A DNA stretch of 64,000 nucleotides from Parvibaculum sp. (lineage in GTDB: Bacteria; Pseudomonadota; Alphaproteobacteria; Parvibaculales; Parvibaculaceae): positions 310,001 to 374,000 of the forward strand of contig NZ_JAHBYN010000001.1 in the NCBI RefSeq assembly GCF_019635935.1, given 5' to 3'. A model generated the notes under the pieces. That model searched no databases, was not told the DNA's origin, and saw nothing but the letters and a program-made list of their open reading frames with translations. The first letter of the stretch is position 1. Every line of letters begins with the position of its first letter. The position numbers and the translations under genes are program-made. This document shows positions 9,410 through 18,342 of the stretch, piece by piece.

Positions 9410-10549
9410 TCACTCTTTCAGCAATTCGCGCGCGATGATGACGCGCATGATCTCGTTGGTGCCTTCGAGGATCTGATGCACGCGTGCGTCGCGCAGATGC
9501 CGCTCCAGCGGAAAATCCTTCAGATAACCGTAACCGCCATGGATCTGCAGCGCCTCGTTGATGACATTGAAGCCCACATCCGTCGCGAAGCGCTTCGCCA
9601 TTGCCGCCTGCATCGTCGCGTCCGGTGCCCTCGCGTCCACCTTCGTTGCCGCCTGCATGATCATCAGCCGCGCCGCTTCGAGTTCGGTCGCCATGTCGGC
9701 AAGCTTGAATTGCAGCGCCTGAAATTGCGCCAGTTTCTTGCCGAACTGTTCGCGCTCGCCGAGATAGGCCTGTGCGCGTTTCAGCGCCGCCCGCGCCGTA
9801 CCCAGCGAACAGGCGCCGATATTGAGGCGTCCGCCGTCGAGCCCCATCATCGCGATCTTGAAGCCCTCGCCCTCTTCGCCAATCCGGTTCGCCACCGGCA
9901 CACGGGCATCCTCGAAAATCACCTGGGCCGTCGGCTGGCTGTTCCAGCCCATCTTGCGCTCCGGCGCGCCGAACGACAGACCCGGCGTCCCCTTCTCGAC
10001 AACAAGGCACGACACGCCCTTCGGCCCCGCCTCGCCTGTGCGCACCATGCAAACATAGATGTCGGAGGTGCCCGCACCCGAGATGAAGGCCTTGGAGCCG
10101 TTCAGCACATAATGGTCGCCATCGCGCGCCGCCTTCGTCTTCAACGACGCGGCGTCCGATCCGCTCGACGGTTCGGTCAGGCAGTAGCTCGCAATCAGTT
10201 CCATCGGCGTCAGCCGCGGCAGCCATTTCTGCCGCTGCGCTTCGTTGCCGAAACGGTCGATCATCCACGACGCCATGTTGTGGATCGACATGAACGCCGC
10301 CGTCGAGGTGCAGCCTTCCGACAACGCCTCGAAGATCAGCGCCGCGTCGAGCCGCGTCAGCGCAGAACCGCCCACATCCTCGCGCACATAGATACCGGCA
10401 AAGCCGAGCGCCGCCGCCTTGCGCATCGTCTCGACAGGAAAGAACGCGTCCCGGTCCCAGTCGGCCGCGAAGGGCGCCAGTTCGTCGGCCGCGAATTGCC
10501 GCGCCACGTCCTGAAATGCCTGCTGTTCCTCGGTCAGCTCGAACCGCAT
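9410..10549 (-). CDS. Acyl-CoA dehydrogenase, probably isobutyryl-CoA dehydrogenase
   Basis: 379-residue FAD flavoprotein (ACAD family). Seen: [18 protein letters not shown] (signature 1), the FAD/substrate segment [19 protein letters not shown] and near the C-terminus [17 protein letters not shown] and [12 protein letters not shown] with the presumed catalytic base E362. The overall sequence is closest to mammalian ACAD8, which oxidises isobutyryl-CoA to methacrylyl-CoA. The downstream hydrolase and mmsB make valine catabolism the natural assignment; other short branched-chain substrates remain possible. It is the first gene of the operon, divergent from hemB with 138 bp between. Confidence 0.92.
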   Translation of the reverse strand: MRFELTEEQQAFQDVARQFAADELAPFAADWDRDAFFPVETMRKAAALGFAGIYVREDVGGSALTRLDAALIFEALSEGCTSTAAFMSIHNMASWMIDRFGNEAQRQKWLPRLTPMELIASYCLTEPSSGSDAASLKTKAARDGDHYVLNGSKAFISGAGTSDIYVCMVRTGEAGPKGVSCLVVEKGTPGLSFGAPERKMGWNSQPTAQVIFEDARVPVANRIGEEGEGFKIAMMGLDGGRLNIGACSLGTARAALKRAQAYLGEREQFGKKLAQFQALQFKLADMATELEAARLMIMQAATKVDARAPDATMQAAMAKRFATDVGFNVINEALQIHGGYGYLKDFPLERHLRDARVHQILEGTNEIMRVIIARELLKE

Positions 10550-10645
10550 CCATCATCCTCCCCGAACGGCGCCCGAAAGGCGTCGAAGCGGTGATAATCG
10601 CCCCCCTTAACCCTGTCAACGAACGCCCGTCCTGCCGCAGCGTAA

Positions 10646-12192
<1,547 letters not shown>

Positions 12193-12198
12193 GTTAGC

Positions 12199-12222
12199 AA
12201 CGTTAACATAAATGTCAACGTT
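12199..12222. promoter_or_regulatory. Candidate TetR operator, 24-bp inverted repeat
   Basis: AACGTTAACAT and ATGTCAACGTT are separated by AA and form an 11-bp inverted repeat with a single mismatch. The repeat lies 7-30 bp upstream of the tetR start codon, where a bound dimer would block transcription or translation initiation. The only divergent or flanking gene it can serve is tetR itself, since the decarboxylase upstream runs in the same direction. The symmetry is seen; binding by this TetR is inferred from position. Confidence 0.75.
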
Positions 12223-12269
12223 AATTTGCGAACGATCCGTGAACGGATAATTGACCCGGATACCAATGG

Positions 12270-13418
12270 TTAAGAATTAAAGCCGTCCTGCGGCCCGTCG
12301 ATACGCACGATCGTATCGGTAACGAAACCGTTGAAGCCGGTCTGCATCCCGATCGAATAAGCGCCCATCAGCCCGAACTCGATCCAGTCGCCCTCGCCGA
12401 TGGATTCCGGCAAATTGAATTTCTGCTTCAGAACATCGAGGCTGTCACAGGTCGGCCCGAAAATCCGGAACGGACGGAGCGGGCCCGCAACCGGCCCCGC
12501 CTTCGAAATCGCGCGCACCGGCGGATCGAAGTCGCCGTCGCGAATTTCCGAAAGACATCCATAGATGCCGTCATTGATATAGAGACTGTCGCCCTTCCCG
12601 AGATGCACCTGCGTCAGCACCGAACAGCCTTCGGCCACCAGCGCGCGACCAGGCTCGGCAAAAAGCGGTATGCCAAGACCCAGCCTCTCGTTTGTCGTGG
12701 CGATGACATCGAAATAGCCCTGCAGCGAAGCCACGTCGACGCCGTGGATCGCCGGAAAGCCGCCGCCGATATCGAGATATTCGAGTTTGACGCCAGCCCG
12801 CGCCGCCACATCCGCCGACATTTCCATCGCCACGCGGTAGGCATCCGGATCGAGGCACTGACTGCCGACGTGAAACGCAATGGCCGTCCGGCAGCCGCGC
12901 CGCGACGCCTCGCGCAACAGCGCCACCGCCTCATCCGGTGTCGCGCCGAATTTCGACGAGAGGTCGTAAACGGCCTTGCCCTTCGGCGTCGCGATCCGGA
13001 CTTCGATGGTGATGTCGGTTCCGGCAATCCCGATCACCTTGTCGAGCTCGCTCAACGTGTCGACAACGTAATCCTTGAGACCGTAAACATCGGCCGCCGC
13101 CTCCAGCGCGCCGCGTCCCTTCACCGGATGGTTGAAATAGCAATGCGCGTCGGGCAACTGCTCGTTGACCTTGGCAATTTCGGAAATCGACGCCGTGTCG
13201 AAGTGGCGGATGCCGCCTTCCCACAAGGCTTTCAGCACGAAGGGATGCGGGTTGCATTTGACCGCATAGAGAACGGTGCCCGGAAACCCCTCCACGAAAT
13301 CGCGCGCCCGCTTCCGCAACACATCCGGAAAGACGCAGAACACCGGATAGGACGGATCGAGCCTTGCGATCACGTCGGCAACGGAGGCAAAGCGCAGTTC
13401 CCGTGCGGCGCTGCTCAT
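12270..13418 (-). CDS. Type III PLP decarboxylase (ornithine/diamino acid decarboxylase family)
   Basis: 382-residue alanine-racemase-fold decarboxylase. The PLP lysine is in YAVKCNPHPFVL (K54); HVGSQC, the glycine loop YLDIGGGFP, the AEPGRALVAEG phosphate site and the catalytic Cys/Asp motif GPTCDSLD follow in the order expected for eukaryotic-type ornithine decarboxylase and its lysine/ornithine-active bacterial relatives. Product is probably putrescine (or cadaverine), feeding polyamine synthesis. The start ATG at 13418 overlaps the upstream dehydrogenase stop by 4 bp (ATGA), so the pair forms an operon. Exact substrate cannot be read from the sequence. Confidence 0.92.
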   Translation of the reverse strand: MSSAARELRFASVADVIARLDPSYPVFCVFPDVLRKRARDFVEGFPGTVLYAVKCNPHPFVLKALWEGGIRHFDTASISEIAKVNEQLPDAHCYFNHPVKGRGALEAAADVYGLKDYVVDTLSELDKVIGIAGTDITIEVRIATPKGKAVYDLSSKFGATPDEAVALLREASRRGCRTAIAFHVGSQCLDPDAYRVAMEMSADVAARAGVKLEYLDIGGGFPAIHGVDVASLQGYFDVIATTNERLGLGIPLFAEPGRALVAEGCSVLTQVHLGKGDSLYINDGIYGCLSEIRDGDFDPPVRAISKAGPVAGPLRPFRIFGPTCDSLDVLKQKFNLPESIGEGDWIEFGLMGAYSIGMQTGFNGFVTDTIVRIDGPQDGFNS

Positions 13419-14284
13419 TTCCGCTCCAGCCGTGCAATCAGGCTCGACGTATCCCAGCGATTGCCGCCCATCGCCTGCACCTCCGAATAAAACCGGTCGA
13501 CCGTTTCCGTCACCGGCAGATGCGCGCCGTTCCTGCGCGCCTCTTCAAGACATATGGCGAGATCCTTGCGCATCCAGTCGACAGCGAAACCGAAATCGAA
13601 TTTTCCCTCGATCATCGTCTTGTATCGGTTTTCCATCTGCCAGCTTTGCGCCGCGCCCTTCGAGATCACCTCGATGACGGCGGCGGCGTCGAGGCCCGCG
13701 CGCTTGGCAAAATGAATGCCCTCGGAAAGTCCTTCCACGAGCCCGGCGATGCAAATCTGATTGACCATCTTGGTGAGCTGCCCGGCGCCGCTCGGCCCCA
13801 TCAGCCGCGCCATCCGCGCATAGGCCGCGATCGCGGGTTCGGCCCTGGCGAAGTCGGCCGGGTCGCCGCCCGCCATCACGGTCAGCACGCCGTTCTCGGC
13901 GCCCGCCTGCCCGCCCGACACCGGCGCATCGACAAACCCGATCCCTTTCGCCGCCGCCAGCGCGTGAAGCTCGCGCGCGACGGTCGCCGATGTCGTCGTG
14001 TGATCGACGAAAACCGCGCCGCGCGTCATGCCGTCAAAGGCGCCGTCCGGCCCGCACGTCACTTGCCGCAAATCGTCGTCATTGCCGACACAGGCAAAAA
14101 CGATTTCGGCGCCCCGCGCTGCCTCCTTCGGCGTCGCCGCGCGCGCGCCGCCATGTTCGGTCGTCCAGCGCGCCGCTTTGGCCGCCGTCCGGTTGTAGAC
14201 GGTCACGTCATGGCCGGCTTTCTTGAGATGCCCGGCCATCGGATATCCCATCACTCCGAGCCCAAGAAATACAACCTTGCCCAT
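13415..14284 (-). CDS. NAD(P)-dependent beta-hydroxyacid dehydrogenase family protein
   Basis: 289-residue member of the 3-hydroxyisobutyrate dehydrogenase / tartronate semialdehyde reductase family. Seen: GLGVMGYPMAGHL (7-19), APVSGGQAGAENGVL and the catalytic-lysine segment GQLTKMVNQICIAG. It is a paralogue of mmsB at 7.5 kb but clearly diverged, so its substrate is probably different. The 4-bp overlap with the decarboxylase gene suggests a joint role, for example semialdehyde or hydroxyacid metabolism, but no specific pathway is shown. It is the first gene of the pair; the upstream gap of about 90 bp leads to the end of the TonB-like operon. Confidence 0.9.
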   Translation of the reverse strand: MGKVVFLGLGVMGYPMAGHLKKAGHDVTVYNRTAAKAARWTTEHGGARAATPKEAARGAEIVFACVGNDDDLRQVTCGPDGAFDGMTRGAVFVDHTTTSATVARELHALAAAKGIGFVDAPVSGGQAGAENGVLTVMAGGDPADFARAEPAIAAYARMARLMGPSGAGQLTKMVNQICIAGLVEGLSEGIHFAKRAGLDAAAVIEVISKGAAQSWQMENRYKTMIEGKFDFGFAVDWMRKDLAICLEEARRNGAHLPVTETVDRFYSEVQAMGGNRWDTSSLIARLERK

Positions 14285-14370
14285 GACGTCGGCCTCCCAC
14301 GGATTTGCGGCACGACCTGTCTAGCAGATCGAAGCCGGGCGGCGCAAAGAACGGCGGAGGGAGGGCGGCG

Positions 14371-15213
14371 TCAGCGGATTTCGCCTTCGGCGGCGATGCG
14401 GCCCGACCGGCAAAGCGTCGACGACGTGCCGGTGCAAGGCGCGTAGTAGAGACGCACGATGTTGCCCTCGCGCGTCATGTCGTAGCAGTCGCGTGTGCCG
14501 TACTGGATTTCGGGCGAACTGTGACACCACTGGTTGCCTTCGATCCACCACGTCCCGCGGCCGCTGCGGCTGCGCGTACCCGAACCCTGGGTATGATACA
14601 TGCGGTGGAAATACTGGATCAGCGTGATGTTGGTCGTTCCGTCCGCGTTGAGCTGGATGATCGTGTTGATCAACCGGCTGCCGCCCTGCTGGTCGAGCCG
14701 CCCCATCTCGAGATGAAAGGTCTTGCCGACCACCTGCGCGCGGATTTGTCCCGCCGACAGGGAATCGCCCTTGCGGTTGAGGATCGTCTCGGCCGCGTCG
14801 CCGCCGGCGCCCAGCGCCTGGCCCGCATCGACGCCGCCGCCCGCCCGCGCGGCGTCGACGACTTCCTTGATCTCCTCGGCCTCTTCTTCCGGCGGCGGCG
14901 TCTCCTCGGAGCGGCGAGGCGGCGCTTCCGGTTTCTTCGGCGGCACGATCACCGGTTCGGGTTGCGGAATTTCCGGTTCGGCCACCGGCTCGGGCGGCGC
15001 CGCAAAACGATCATTAGCCACGCCCGCCGAAAGCTCGAACGTCACGGAATCGCCACCGCCCGGTCCCGGCCCACCGAATATTCCGCCCACCGTCAGCAGC
15101 ATCGCGAGAAAGAGCAGCATATGCAGCAGGATCGAAACGAGGATGAATTTCCGGATGTCGAAATTCCGGCCCTCCATCGCCGCCAGCACCCCGTTATGTG
15201 CCGCCGCCGCCAT
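14371..15213 (-). CDS. TonB-like energy transducer with unusual C-terminal domain
   Basis: 280 residues. A short cytoplasmic N-terminus leads to a single membrane span (about 22-46) carrying the TonB SxxxH motif as S27-I-L-L-H31. A periplasmic Pro/Glu-rich stretch follows (72-115: EPEIPQPEPVIVPPKKPEAP and more). The last 120 residues do not show the YP...A...G TonB C-terminal pattern. They contain GTWWIEGNQWC, DCYDM and four cysteines (C230, C243, C260, C268) in a beta-rich pattern, loosely like small lipocalin-like periplasmic domains such as DUF995 (weak resemblance). The start ATG at 15213 is 2 bp past the exbD stop. It is the last gene of the exbB-exbD-exbD operon and presumably couples the motor to an unknown periplasmic or outer-membrane partner. 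Confidence 0.8.
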   Translation of the reverse strand: MAAAAHNGVLAAMEGRNFDIRKFILVSILLHMLLFLAMLLTVGGIFGGPGPGGGDSVTFELSAGVANDRFAAPPEPVAEPEIPQPEPVIVPPKKPEAPPRRSEETPPPEEEAEEIKEVVDAARAGGGVDAGQALGAGGDAAETILNRKGDSLSAGQIRAQVVGKTFHLEMGRLDQQGGSRLINTIIQLNADGTTNITLIQYFHRMYHTQGSGTRSRSGRGTWWIEGNQWCHSSPEIQYGTRDCYDMTREGNIVRLYYAPCTGTSSTLCRSGRIAAEGEIR

Positions 15214-15215
15214 CG

Positions 15216-15623
15216 CTACCGGCCTCGCTCGGTCACGATCGTCACCTGCTTCACGCCGATTTCGCGCAGTGCCTCCATCAGCAGCAACAACGATTCCGCC
15301 GATGCTTCCGCATCCGCCTTCACGGCGACCCGCTCCATGCCCTTGTCGGCGAGATATTCGCGAAGCGGACCTTGCGCGATCTTCGGATCGACCACCCGTT
15401 CGCCCAGCCAAACGAAACCGTCGGCCTCGACGAGCACCGTCGCCGGCGCGTCGCGTTCCGCATCGCTCAGCGCGCCGACCGGCAGCTTCACCGCCACATT
15501 GTCGGCGGGCGTCATGGTGCCCGCGAGCAGGAAGAAGATCAGCAGCAGGAAGACGACATTGATGAGCGGAATCAACGTCTCGAACTGGCGCTTCGGCGGA
15601 TCCTGATCGAAGTCAATCATCAT
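15216..15623 (-). CDS. ExbD/TolR family protein lacking the essential Asp (second ExbD)
   Basis: 135-residue single-span inner-membrane protein with a periplasmic domain, the ExbD/TolR stator partner of ExbB/TolQ. The membrane segment reads TLIPLINVVFLLLIFFLL: the position that carries the proton-handling Asp in ExbD (D25), TolR and the neighbouring paralogue is Asn (N22, codon AAT). The periplasmic domain (VEADGFVWLGERVV ... ESLLLLMEALREIGVKQVTI) looks intact. The start ATGATG at 15623 overlaps the upstream exbD stop by 4 bp. Since ExbD acts as a dimer inside an ExbB pentamer, it may pair with the Asp-bearing paralogue as a non-protonatable partner (inference). Confidence 0.9.
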   Translation of the reverse strand: MMIDFDQDPPKRQFETLIPLINVVFLLLIFFLLAGTMTPADNVAVKLPVGALSDAERDAPATVLVEADGFVWLGERVVDPKIAQGPLREYLADKGMERVAVKADAEASAESLLLLMEALREIGVKQVTIVTERGR

Positions 15624-16027
15624 GGCGTGATCTTCTCCACCCGTGCCGTGCCGACATCATGCGCGCCGGCCTGCCGCGCCGCCTCGATGGCGGAGACGAA
15701 GGCCTGCGTCTTCGACCCGCGCTCGGCGAGAATAGTCACGGTCATGTCCTTGCGCGTACCGATGCCCGCCTTGACGGCCTCGACAAGGCCCTCGCGTTCC
15801 ACCGGCGTCCCGTCGACGCGCAACGTCCCGTCGCCCATCAGCCAGATTTCGACGACACGCGCATCCGTCGGCAGCTCGTCGGCACTCGGCGCCGGTGTCA
15901 CCACCGACAGCGATTGCGTCTTCAGGAACGAAGTCGTCAGCATGAAGAAAATCAGCAGCAGAAACACCACGTCGATCAGCGGCGTCAGGCTGGCCATGTT
16001 TCTCCGCCGTACGGGCTCGTCGAACAT
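15620..16027 (-). CDS. exbD: ExbD/TolR family protein with intact Asp (first ExbD)
   Basis: 135-residue inner-membrane protein starting MFDEPVRRRNMASL at ATG 16025-16027. The membrane segment TPLIDVVFLLLIFFML keeps the essential D19, and the periplasmic domain shows the ExbD pattern (VVEIWLMGDGTLRVDG ... MTVTILAERGSKTQAFVSAI). With ExbB it should form the proton-driven motor that energises the TonB-like protein encoded two genes on. The gene sits 22 bp after exbB and overlaps the second exbD by 4 bp. Confidence 0.93.
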   Translation of the reverse strand: MFDEPVRRRNMASLTPLIDVVFLLLIFFMLTTSFLKTQSLSVVTPAPSADELPTDARVVEIWLMGDGTLRVDGTPVEREGLVEAVKAGIGTRKDMTVTILAERGSKTQAFVSAIEAARQAGAHDVGTARVEKITP

Positions 16028-16049
16028 GAGCGTTGGCTCTCCGTTCGTC

Positions 16050-16790
16050 TTACTGCGCGGCTTTCGCCGCGCCGGGCCGCGCATGCAGCGCCGCGATCAC
16101 ACGTGCCGAAGCATCGCGCATCGACAGACGCACCTGGTCGATCTTGCCTTCGAGCAGGTTGAGCGCCGTGATGGCCGGCAGCGCAACGATCAGGCCCACC
16201 GCCGTCGTCAGCAGCGCCACCCAGATGCCGCCCGACAGCAGCGCCGGATCGACCTGCGTTCCCGCTTCTTCAAGCCGCTGGAACGCCTGGATCATGCCGA
16301 TCACGGTGCCGAGCAGGCCGAGCAGCGGCGAGATGTTGCCGATCACTTCGAGCCAGCGCAGATAGCGCTGCAACGCGCCCAGTTCCATCGCGCCCACACG
16401 CGCAATCTCGGCCGCCACGTCCTCGTCGCGCAAATCGCCGCGCACCTTTGCGCGCACACCGGCCGCCATGGCGCGTGCCAGCGGCGTCTTGTGCTTCCTG
16501 AGAATGTCGAGCGCGCCCGCCGCGTCGCCCGCCTCGATGCGGTCGACCGCCGGATCGACGAAGCTGCGGCGCGAAAGCCCGGCCGACCAGAACTGGAATA
16601 TCTTGAGCAGGATCACCGCCGCCGAGATGACCGACAGCACCAGCAGGATCGCGACGATCGGCCCGCCCTTGTCGAGCAGCGGTCCCAGCGCGTACCAGGC
16701 CTCGGCGCCCCCCGATTCGGCGATGATCTCCGCGGCCCCGCTCAGCGCTTCCCCGGCAGCCTCGTCGTTTACGGGCATTTCCTCAGGCAT
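16050..16790 (-). CDS. exbB: ExbB/TolQ/MotA family proton channel protein
   Basis: 246-residue inner-membrane protein with three predicted spans: GGPIVAILLVLSVISAAVIL, SPLLGLLGTVIGMIQAF and SGGIWVALLTTAVGLIVALP. The last two, with the conserved G-L-L-G-T-V-I-G-M and T-T-A-x-G-L-x-V-A-x-P motifs, are the MotA/TolQ/ExbB channel signature. A cytoplasmic loop of about 70 residues lies between spans 1 and 2. The start ATG 16790 has GGGAGG 9 bp upstream. It is the first gene of the exbB-exbD-exbD-tonB-like operon; a 21-bp palindrome about 90 bp upstream is a candidate operator. Whether this is a TonB-type or Tol-type system is left open by the unusual transducer. Confidence 0.93.
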   Translation of the reverse strand: MPEEMPVNDEAAGEALSGAAEIIAESGGAEAWYALGPLLDKGGPIVAILLVLSVISAAVILLKIFQFWSAGLSRRSFVDPAVDRIEAGDAAGALDILRKHKTPLARAMAAGVRAKVRGDLRDEDVAAEIARVGAMELGALQRYLRWLEVIGNISPLLGLLGTVIGMIQAFQRLEEAGTQVDPALLSGGIWVALLTTAVGLIVALPAITALNLLEGKIDQVRLSMRDASARVIAALHARPGAAKAAQ

Positions 16791-16877
16791 TCTCGACTTC
16801 CTCCCGACCGAACAGGTACGCGATCTGTGACGACCTTCCCGTCCCTCCGCAAAAGAGCGTGACGGCGGCGCCTCATT

Positions 16878-16898
16878 TTAGTAAACTTCATTTACGAA
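16878..16898. promoter_or_regulatory. 21-bp palindrome between exbB and marR
   Basis: The sequence has the form TTnGTAAA-N5-TTTACnAA, a near-perfect 8-bp inverted repeat in the divergent promoter region of the exbB operon (start 16790) and the marR gene (start 17048). Its position about 90 bp from exbB and 150 bp from marR suits an operator for a dimeric regulator. The symmetry is seen. Which protein binds is unknown; the adjacent MarR protein is the simplest guess, and an iron or metal regulator is an alternative because ExbBD-TonB operons are often metal-controlled. Confidence 0.6.
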
Positions 16899-17047
16899 AT
16901 CACCGCCGGGCCAAGCCGTCAAGCGATCAAGCGCGGCATGGCATCATTTTTTTGGTTCAGTGTAAATTCCGTGGCCTCGCTGCGGCGATAGCTTCAATAT
17001 GCAGGTATCGAGCGGCTGACAAGCGAAGATCGAGGGGGCAAACAGGC

Positions 17048-17548
17048 ATGTCGCGAGCGAAAATCGACATCGTGCCGGAGCAGGCGCCCCATACGGACGA
17101 TCTGCTCTCACCCCAGCACTTTCTTGAAGTCATCAACAATCTCGGAACCTTGCTGGCCGCGGTCTACGACCGTCGCTCCGGCCTGACGCGCAACCAGACC
17201 CGCATCGTCATCGAACTGTTGCAACGCGACGGCCAGACCCAGACCGAGCTTGCCCACGCGCTCAGCATCCACAAGGTCTCTGTCGGCATCTATGTCGCCG
17301 AGCTCGAAGCGCTTGGGCTGGTCGAGCGCCGCACCCACCCGACAGACGGCCGCGCGAAATGTATTTTCCTGACTCCGCTCCTTCACGCCAACAAGCATGT
17401 CGGCCAGGAACATTACGCCGCCATCCACGGCACGGCGATCGAAGGTATCGCGCGCAAGGACTATCTGACGATGCTCGATTGCCTGAAGCGGATGCGCGAC
17501 AACGTCTCGAAACTCGACGCAATCGATCGCGAAAAAACCGGCGCTTGA
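17048..17548 (+). CDS. MarR family transcriptional regulator
   Basis: 166-residue winged-helix protein. LTRNQTRIVIELLQRDGQTQ and ELAHALSIHKVSVGIYVAEL give the recognition-helix region, ALGLVERRTHPTDGRAKCIF the wing. The start ATG at 17048 (MSRAKIDIV) is the first codon that gives a family-like N-terminus; a longer frame to 16859 runs through the intergenic palindrome and is unlikely. It faces away from the exbB operon and converges on a flavin reductase gene (6-bp gap). Likely ligand-responsive control of the exbB operon or the neighbouring flavoenzyme; neither is demonstrated. Confidence 0.9.
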   Translation: MSRAKIDIVPEQAPHTDDLLSPQHFLEVINNLGTLLAAVYDRRSGLTRNQTRIVIELLQRDGQTQTELAHALSIHKVSVGIYVAELEALGLVERRTHPTDGRAKCIFLTPLLHANKHVGQEHYAAIHGTAIEGIARKDYLTMLDCLKRMRDNVSKLDAIDREKTGA

Positions 17549-17554
17549 ACGGTC

Positions 17555-18073
17555 TCAGAGCGGCGGAAGCATCTGGTAGCCGCCCCGGTGATACAGCAGC
17601 GGCCGCCCGTCTTCCGCATGATCGAAATTCAGCACCCGCCCGATCATGATCACATGATCGCCGGCGTCGTGCCGCGCCTCGATTTCGCATTCGAAATGCG
17701 CCAGCGCGTCGCGCAGCGCCGGGCATCCGCTCTCGCGCTCGACGACCGCAAGCCCGGCAAGGCTGTGATCGCCCTTGCGCGACAACCGCGATGAAATTTC
17801 CTGGTGCTCTTCGCGCAGCACATTGACCGTGAAATGCGTCGCCGTCTCGAACGCGGCCAGCGTGTCCGATTTCTTGTCGAGGCACCACAGCACCAGTGGC
17901 GGATCGAGCGACACGGATGAAAACGAATTGACGGTAATGCCGATCGGCTCTCCGCCGCGGACGCGGGTCGTCACCACCGCGACGCCCGTCGTGAACCAGC
18001 CGAGCGCATTGCGGAACCGGCGTGCGTCATGGACGTCCACCTCCGTCATTTTTGCGTCCTTGGTGTCGCTCAT
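17555..18073 (-). CDS. Flavin reductase family protein (HpaC-like)
   Basis: 172-residue FMN-binding split-barrel protein, the small component that supplies reduced flavin to two-component monooxygenases. Family pattern: FRNALGWFTTGVAVVTTR, then EPIGITVNSFSSVSLDPPLV (flavin-contacting loop) and a C-terminal RPLLYHRGGYQML. The start ATG at 18071-18073 (MSDTKDAK) is chosen over a longer frame to 18124. No partner oxygenase is in the window, so the substrate system is unknown. It is convergent with the marR gene and divergent from motA. Confidence 0.92.
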   Translation of the reverse strand: MSDTKDAKMTEVDVHDARRFRNALGWFTTGVAVVTTRVRGGEPIGITVNSFSSVSLDPPLVLWCLDKKSDTLAAFETATHFTVNVLREEHQEISSRLSRKGDHSLAGLAVVERESGCPALRDALAHFECEIEARHDAGDHVIMIGRVLNFDHAEDGRPLLYHRGGYQMLPPL

Positions 18074-18342
18074 CGCGCGGTCACTTTCCTCACGCCACGG
18101 GGCCGCCCCGCGGGGCCTTGTCAATCTTACGTTAACGCCTCGCAGGGCCTTGGCCCGGTTTAAGCCATCCGGCCGAGGTCACGCAACCGCGATCCAGCGC
18201 AAAACGCCCGAATTTCCGCGCAAATCCCTTTGGTTAAACCGGCTGTTAAGGGCCGCACCGCAAGAATGGGCGCGAAGGCGGGGCTGGCCTGCATCCCGGC
18301 AGGTCTGCGGGGCGTAAAAAAGCGAAGAGAGTGCTGGGGCAA

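Noticed and set aside
7422..9476. 684-codon open frame on the plus strand
   Set aside because: Antisense to mmsB and the 3-hydroxyisobutyryl-CoA hydrolase gene; no motif of its own.
18234..18249. TTAA ... TTAA upstream of motA as a CtrA box
   Set aside because: The two TTAA are separated by 8 bp, not the 7 bp of the CtrA consensus; kept only as a remark in the motA entry.
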